A stretch of DNA of 29,219 bases from an uncultured Oscillospiraceae bacterium. Its GTDB lineage: Bacteria > Bacillota > Clostridia > Oscillospirales > Oscillospiraceae. A program made the position numbers and the translations under genes. The notes under the pieces are model-generated. The model was given only the letters and a program-made list of their open reading frames with translations. It did no database searches and had not been told where the DNA came from. The number at the start of each line of letters is the position of its first letter. Within the stretch, counting starts at the first letter, position 1. Below are positions 26,411 through 29,219 of the stretch, piece after piece. The stretch lies in assembly GCA_905233785.1 (NCBI GenBank), contig CAJOCV010000002.1:1-29219 (forward strand), read 5' to 3'.

Positions 26411-27028
26411 ATGGAATCAGAACAGAAGAAAAGTGCGCGGACGCTCCTCTGGTCCGTCTTGCTGAGTGCGCCTGGCCCGATCGTGCTCGGCCTGAGCCTC
26501 ACAGTCGGACACAGCTCGACACAGCTTGCGGATTTCACCCGCAGGACGGTAGAGCTGCTGGCGCTGGTTGTCTCGTGTGCTCTGTATCTTGTCACAAACA
26601 GGCCCGAGCAGATGGACTCCCGCCGGAAATCGTCTCTTGAACGGAAAGGGAATCTCTTCGTTGGTGTCATCATGTGCCTCAGCGGCCTGAGTATGCTCCT
26701 GCTCAGCCTGCTTTTCGGAAGAGAGCAGAAAGGAGACGTCATTCCGGCTCTTGTCATTGCTTTTCTTGGCGCGGCAGTGAACATCTATTTCTGGCGGCGA
26801 TATGCCGGACTTCATCGGAAGCAAGGAAATGCGATTTTACGTGTTCAGTCTCGGCTCTATGGCGCAAAATCCTGCGTGGATCTGTGCGTCACTGCAACTC
26901 TTGCAGCGGTCCTGCTTTTACCTGGCTCTACGTTTTCATATGCTTTGGACTTTGCCAGCTCGTTGCTGGTATCTCTTTATATGATCTTCTGTGGGGTAAA
27001 GACCATTTATGAGCATAAGAAATGTTAG
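26411..27028 (+). CDS. CDF-like membrane protein lacking the cytoplasmic domain
   Basis: The 205-residue protein has about six hydrophobic segments. GHSSTQLADFTRR in the first helical hairpin and DFASSLLVSLYMIFCGVKTIYE at the end resemble helices of cation-diffusion-facilitator transporters. The C-terminal cytoplasmic domain of CDF proteins is missing, since the chain stops right after the sixth helix. The usual HxxxD and DxxxD metal ligands in helices 2 and 5 are not evident; helix 5 reads SCVDLCVTATL with one Asp. Transport of a divalent metal is therefore doubtful. The start ATG follows GAGGGTGAG. It lies 17 bases after the kinase-like gene and ends before a strong terminator. Confidence 0.6.
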   Translation: MESEQKKSARTLLWSVLLSAPGPIVLGLSLTVGHSSTQLADFTRRTVELLALVVSCALYLVTNRPEQMDSRRKSSLERKGNLFVGVIMCLSGLSMLLLSLLFGREQKGDVIPALVIAFLGAAVNIYFWRRYAGLHRKQGNAILRVQSRLYGAKSCVDLCVTATLAAVLLLPGSTFSYALDFASSLLVSLYMIFCGVKTIYEHKKC

Positions 27029-27096
27029 ATACGTGCGTAAGAAGGATGCTCTGTGCAACTGCGCCGAGCTTCCTCTCCTATAATATGATCATGACG

Positions 27097-27140
27097 ATGA
27101 AAAGTCCAGGGGAGGAAATCTATTCCCCTGGACTTTTCAT
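27097..27140. terminator. Bidirectional terminator between convergent genes
   Basis: A perfect 16-bp inverted repeat (ATGAAAAGTCCAGGGG and its complement) encloses a 12-base loop. T-rich arms face both ways. It lies 68 bases after the CDF-like stop and 6 bases after the end of the minus-strand DUF6809 gene, so it can serve both. Confidence 0.75.
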
Positions 27141-27145
27141 GTTAA

Positions 27146-27427
27146 TCAAATTCTCTTTATCGTTCCGTCCGTCAATACATCGATCATGATCTTTGCGGCC
27201 AAACGGAAAGAATAAATGAAGGTCTCACAATCGGTCAGTACATTGACCTCCCGCTGGGCGGTCATGTAATCCTCGAACATTTCCTTCTGCTTTTCGGTAA
27301 GGTTATCCATCAGCGTATCTCCGGCTTTCACAAGGTCATCAAGAGCCTTGGCATACTGGCTGTTGCGCTTGAAGCCGCGCTCGTTGGGGCGAACGTCGCC
27401 GAGGTAAAGATCTTCCAGAATCAGCAT
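27146..27427 (-). CDS. DUF6809 family small protein
   Basis: The 93-residue protein starts at ATG 27427 behind GAGGGG. ILEDLYLGDVRPNERGFKRNSQYAKALDD at the N-terminus and a helical C-terminal part FIYSFRLAAKIMIDVLTDG match the small DUF6809 family of Firmicutes. The family often occurs in accessory regions and its function is unknown. It contains no membrane segment. It follows the TnpV remnant by 13 bases on the same strand, so both were probably read together from the promoter beyond 27809. Confidence 0.75.
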   Translation of the reverse strand: MLILEDLYLGDVRPNERGFKRNSQYAKALDDLVKAGDTLMDNLTEKQKEMFEDYMTAQREVNVLTDCETFIYSFRLAAKIMIDVLTDGTIKRI

Positions 27428-27440
27428 CTCGACACCCCCC

Positions 27441-27809
27441 TCAGCAGTAGACGAGCTCGTGCAGTACGACCTCTTCTGCCCGGTTTTGGATGTTGTTCAT
27501 GCGGCGTACCCACTCCATTTGATCCTGCGCCTTGAGCGCTTCGGTGATGCCCTCCTTCTCGGCCAGATGGTGGATGATCTATTCTAACCGATCCACGCAG
27601 GCACACTCTATCTCGAAACAGTGAGTGTAGAGCTTTTCAGACAAAAGGAGTTCGGCGAAGAGGAGCGGGCGATGGCCCCTGAGGTATTGCTTCCGCATTC
27701 TGCCCCACTTGCCAAGTGATGCGGAATCTGCTATACTGATGTCCGGAATTTGGTAATCGCCTACAAAATGATAACTTAAAGAGTTTGTTGCGAACATTGA
27801 ATTATCCAT
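27441..27809 (-). pseudogene. tnpV: TnpV transposon-associated protein with an in-frame amber stop
   Basis: The frame starts at ATG 27809 with AAGGAGG seven bases upstream. GDYQIPDISIADSASLGKWGRMRKQYLRGHRPLLF is typical of TnpV (conserved GkyGRMRrqFLreHRP). After residue 76 a TAG at 27581-27579 stops it, but the same frame resumes with IIHHLAEKEGITEALKAQDQ, then WVRRMNNIQNRAEEVVLHELVYC, which is the normal TnpV C-terminus. The total would be 122 residues. No bases are missing or added, so one substitution explains the break. TnpV is found in Tn and conjugative elements of Clostridia, with no proven role. It marks the neighbourhood as mobile DNA. Confidence 0.8.
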
Positions 27810-27910
27810 GGTTTTTCCTCCTTAGATTTGACCCTTTATGGAATGAAAAACGATGGAACTATGGGTGAGAACAGGTACGGATTAACACTGCAATTACACT
27901 AAATAACGTA

Positions 27911-27926
27911 TTTTTACATGTAAAAA
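27911..27926. promoter_or_regulatory. 16-bp perfect palindrome upstream of tnpV
   Basis: TTTTTACATGTAAAAA is self-complementary and lies 102 bases upstream of the tnpV start, beside TATAAT at 27929-27934. It suits a dimeric repressor site or an excision-related site near the junction at 27952. The gene-free stretch 27810-28209 otherwise holds the tRNA tail and the hairpins listed. Confidence 0.4.
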
Positions 27927-27951
27927 GTTATAATGGACGTTGCGTTTGTAA

Positions 27952-27974
27952 TTCGAATCCACCTTCCCCCACCA
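27952..27974 (+). other. 3' end of a tRNA without its 5' part: probable integration (att) junction
   Basis: The 23 bases divide exactly as tRNA positions 54-76: T-loop TTCGAAT, T-stem 3' strand CCACC, acceptor 3' strand TTCCCCC, discriminator A, then CCA. A complete gene would need GGTGG immediately upstream and GGGGGAA about 50-60 bases further left. Instead the bases before it are TGTAA and nothing tRNA-like follows to the left. Tyrosine-recombinase elements that insert into a tRNA 3' end leave just such a displaced tail. The tRNA identity cannot be fixed from this part; discriminator A permits Tyr or Leu among others. The element should lie to the left. Confidence 0.65.
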
Positions 27975-28019
27975 AAGCACCGAATAGGTTCTGAAAGGTT
28001 CCGATTTCGGTGCTTTTTT
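27975..28019 (+). terminator. Terminator directly behind the tRNA tail
   Basis: AAGCACCGAA pairs with TTCGGTGCTT around a 21-base loop, followed by a T6 run. Its start one base after CCA is where a tRNA gene's own terminator would sit, which supports the tail at 27952-27974 as the original chromosomal 3' end. Confidence 0.75.
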
Positions 28020-28020
28020 G

Positions 28021-28055
28021 TAACGATTCCGTCCCGTTCCGGGACTAAATCGTTA
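28021..28055. other. Nested hairpin with symmetric internal loop
   Basis: TAACGAT and ATCGTTA form the outer stem and GTCCCG and CGGGAC the inner one, with three unpaired bases on each side and a three-base apex. It has no T run. It could be a protein-binding site or a repeat; nothing decides. Confidence 0.4.
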
Positions 28056-28093
28056 GAGGGGATGCACCCCGCTGCGCGCACTCGCGGCGGGGG

Positions 28094-28126
28094 AACGCTC
28101 GCACACTTGCGGGGCGAGCGTTTTTT
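28094..28126 (+). terminator. Strong terminator on the plus strand
   Basis: AACGCTCGC pairs with GCGAGCGTT around a short G-rich loop and is followed by a T6 run. No plus-strand gene ends just before it, so it may act on read-through from the tRNA-tail region. Confidence 0.65.
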
Positions 28127-28165
28127 CATGCGTGGTTTCAACGGCATTTACGACCCCGCACCGGC

Positions 28166-28204
28166 GGCGCTGCCCCGAACGAAACCGTTCGGAAAAGCAG
28201 CGCC
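28166..28204. terminator. Two-tier hairpin after the unknown minus-strand gene
   Basis: Outer arms GGCGCTGC and GCAGCGCC enclose CGAACG-AAAC-CGTTCG. It begins five bases beyond the stop of the minus-strand gene. A T-rich exit (CTCTTTT) exists only on the plus strand, so its role as terminator of the minus-strand gene is unsure. Confidence 0.45.
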
Positions 28205-28209
28205 TCTTT

Positions 28210-29100
28210 TCAGAACAAATCCAGCGCGCTGTCGAGATAGATCTCCTCCCGCACCCGGAGCTGAAACTCCGGCTTTGTGAGATAATACAGCAGCATCTCG
28301 AGAATCACGGCACTGCCGAGACTCCTGCCCTCAAGCTTGAACTGGGAAAAACCGCTGGGCAGATAACGATTTTGAATGTCCCCGATGCCGATGAAGCCCG
28401 GATTCCGCATAGCGTCGGAGAAACGGTAGCCCCTGTGCGCTGTGGGGGAGGCGCAGATATGCTCCGCGTCCTCCCCGAGGCTCTTGCGGCTCACAGCCTC
28501 GTAGCATAGCTTCCGCTCCGGGCACAGGAACCAGCAGCATTCGTTGCAGAGAAATTCGACCTTTCTCTTCCGGGCGTCCGAAAGAGCGTTTAAGCGCGTA
28601 AATTCCCGATTCAAGCGAAAATCCGGCACCACATATCGGAATTCCGCCCGTTCCAGCTCCCGCTCCAGCGCGGAAAAATCCGTCAGCACCTTCGTGGTGG
28701 AGGAGACAAAGTAGAAGCCGGGATAGCGTTTTTGCAGATACCTGAGCAGCAGGTCGGACGCGACGATCACCCCGCTCTGCGCTGTGCCGCCATGCTCGAA
28801 GAGCTTGCAGAGGGCGTTGCACGTTGCGTCGGAAAGATGCTCCTTGCGCAGAAGAGAGTTTGAAAAGGTGAGGCGGGCGGAGAGCCCAAAGTCCCGTGTG
28901 AGCGCGAGCGCGTCCCGCGCCCGCGCCTCGCCGAAGCCGACGCGTCCGCCGCCCCAGAGGCAGTCCGCCGGGGCGCCGTAGAGGGAGCCGATCTCGCAAA
29001 AATCATAAAACCAGTCCCGGTTCCGGCTGTACAGCGGCAGAAAGGCGCGGTAGAGGTCGATAAACTCAAACAGGCCTGGCAGATGGAACACAGCTTTCAT
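28210..29100 (-). CDS. Protein of unknown function with a cysteine cluster, TIM-barrel-like
   Basis: From ATG 29100 the product has 296 residues beginning MKAVFHLPGLFEFIDLYRAFLPLY. Recognisable blocks are GAPADCLWGGGRVGFG (about 42-57), RLTFSNSLLRKEHLSD, VSSTTKVLTDF, YVVPDFRLNREF, a cysteine cluster LCNECCWFLCPERKLCYE (about 181-198) and PGFIGIGDIQNRYLPSGFSQFKLEGRSLGSAV. The alternating beta/alpha pattern and the cysteines suggest a TIM barrel with an iron-sulfur or zinc site, faintly like U32/UbiU-type proteins. That is a guess. I know similar proteins only as conserved hypotheticals in Clostridia. The frame continues upstream without a stop into a rhodanese-like tail, probably because of a G-run change at 29111-29117. 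No signal peptide is present. Confidence 0.6.
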   Translation of the reverse strand: MKAVFHLPGLFEFIDLYRAFLPLYSRNRDWFYDFCEIGSLYGAPADCLWGGGRVGFGEARARDALALTRDFGLSARLTFSNSLLRKEHLSDATCNALCKLFEHGGTAQSGVIVASDLLLRYLQKRYPGFYFVSSTTKVLTDFSALERELERAEFRYVVPDFRLNREFTRLNALSDARKRKVEFLCNECCWFLCPERKLCYEAVSRKSLGEDAEHICASPTAHRGYRFSDAMRNPGFIGIGDIQNRYLPSGFSQFKLEGRSLGSAVILEMLLYYLTKPEFQLRVREEIYLDSALDLF

Positions 29101-29219
29101 CGCTCCCGTTCCCCCCCGATCGCTCAAAATGCCGCCGATGCTTTTGACCTTCGTATAGCCCATGCGCGTAAGCTCGGCGGCGGCGTTGAGCTTTTCACGT
29201 TTCAGAAAGAACATGGTTT
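29097..29219 (-). CDS. C-terminal tail of a rhodanese-like protein, cut by the window edge
   Basis: Minus-strand codons read MFFLKREKLNAAAELTRMGY, then TKVKSIGGIL, which fits the last helix and strand of rhodanese domains (..AAEL..MGYTNV..GGI). The loop before NAAAEL, where rhodaneses carry CxxGxR, here reads FLKREKLN, so the active-site cysteine seems absent. As sequenced, the frame continues into the next protein. With one G fewer in the G7 run at 29111-29117 it would read SDRGERER and stop at a TGA that overlaps the next ATG (ATGA). Assignment rests on a short piece. Confidence 0.45.

Noticed and set aside
27421..27606. 61-codon minus-strand frame inside the tnpV remnant
   Set aside because: It is in a different frame from TnpV, whose C-terminal sequence is clearly readable in the same region.
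27952..27974. Complete tRNA gene
   Set aside because: The upstream bases cannot form the T-stem 5' strand, anticodon arm or acceptor 5' strand; only the 3' tail is present.

Overview
The window looks like a chromosomal stretch from an anaerobic, probably gut-dwelling Clostridia species (Oscillospirales/Ruminococcaceae-like). This is inferred from the GC-rich codon use, strong AAGGAG-type ribosome binding sites, a Firmicutes-style carbohydrate locus with a GPH symporter and cytoplasmic glycosidases, domain-permuted GH3 enzymes, and TnpV and DUF6809 relatives. No ribosomal RNA or complete tRNA is present, so the assignment is family-based.

Left part (1-9600). It opens with the 3' part of a DUF3089 alpha/beta-hydrolase gene. 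Next is a PRPP synthetase gene (prs) in which about 30 codons, including the acidic start of the PRPP-binding loop, are replaced by a 100-nt, strongly hairpin-forming segment. A compact regulated-transporter module follows: a degenerate HATPase (RsbW-like) protein that seems to start at ATT, a GAF-ABC ATPase fusion, and a 1142-residue FtsX/MacB-type permease with two extracellular coiled coils. After a terminator comes a separate STAS anti-sigma-factor antagonist. Behind it lie a small unrecognised minus-strand gene and the C-terminal remnant of a DUF234-type AAA ATPase that has lost its P-loop domain.

Central part (9600-25700). This is a glycoside-utilisation locus. On the minus strand an AraC-type regulator precedes a GH106-like glycoside hydrolase. 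Divergently, the plus strand carries a GPH-family symporter, a GH5 enzyme resembling exo-beta-1,3-glucanases, a domain-permuted GH3, a GH2, a second domain-permuted GH3, and a DUF5060/DUF4038/DUF5605-like hydrolase. Genes overlap or lie a few bases apart. None of the enzymes has a visible signal peptide, so the simplest model is import of small glycosides by the symporter and trimming inside the cell, with the AraC protein controlling both arms.

Right part (25700-29219). Two membrane-protein genes (SEC59/dolichol-kinase-like CTP-transferase family; a short CDF-like protein without a cytoplasmic domain) end at a 16-bp hairpin. The minus strand then holds a DUF6809 gene and a TnpV gene broken by one in-frame amber codon. 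Just beyond them is a 23-nt piece that matches exactly the layout of the last 23 nucleotides of a tRNA (T-loop to CCA) but has no pairing 5' half. This is the signature of an integration junction, with the element on its left. After several hairpins the window ends with a minus-strand protein of unknown function, fused in frame to the tail of a rhodanese-like protein across a G7 tract; with one G fewer the two genes would be separate and overlap at ATGA.
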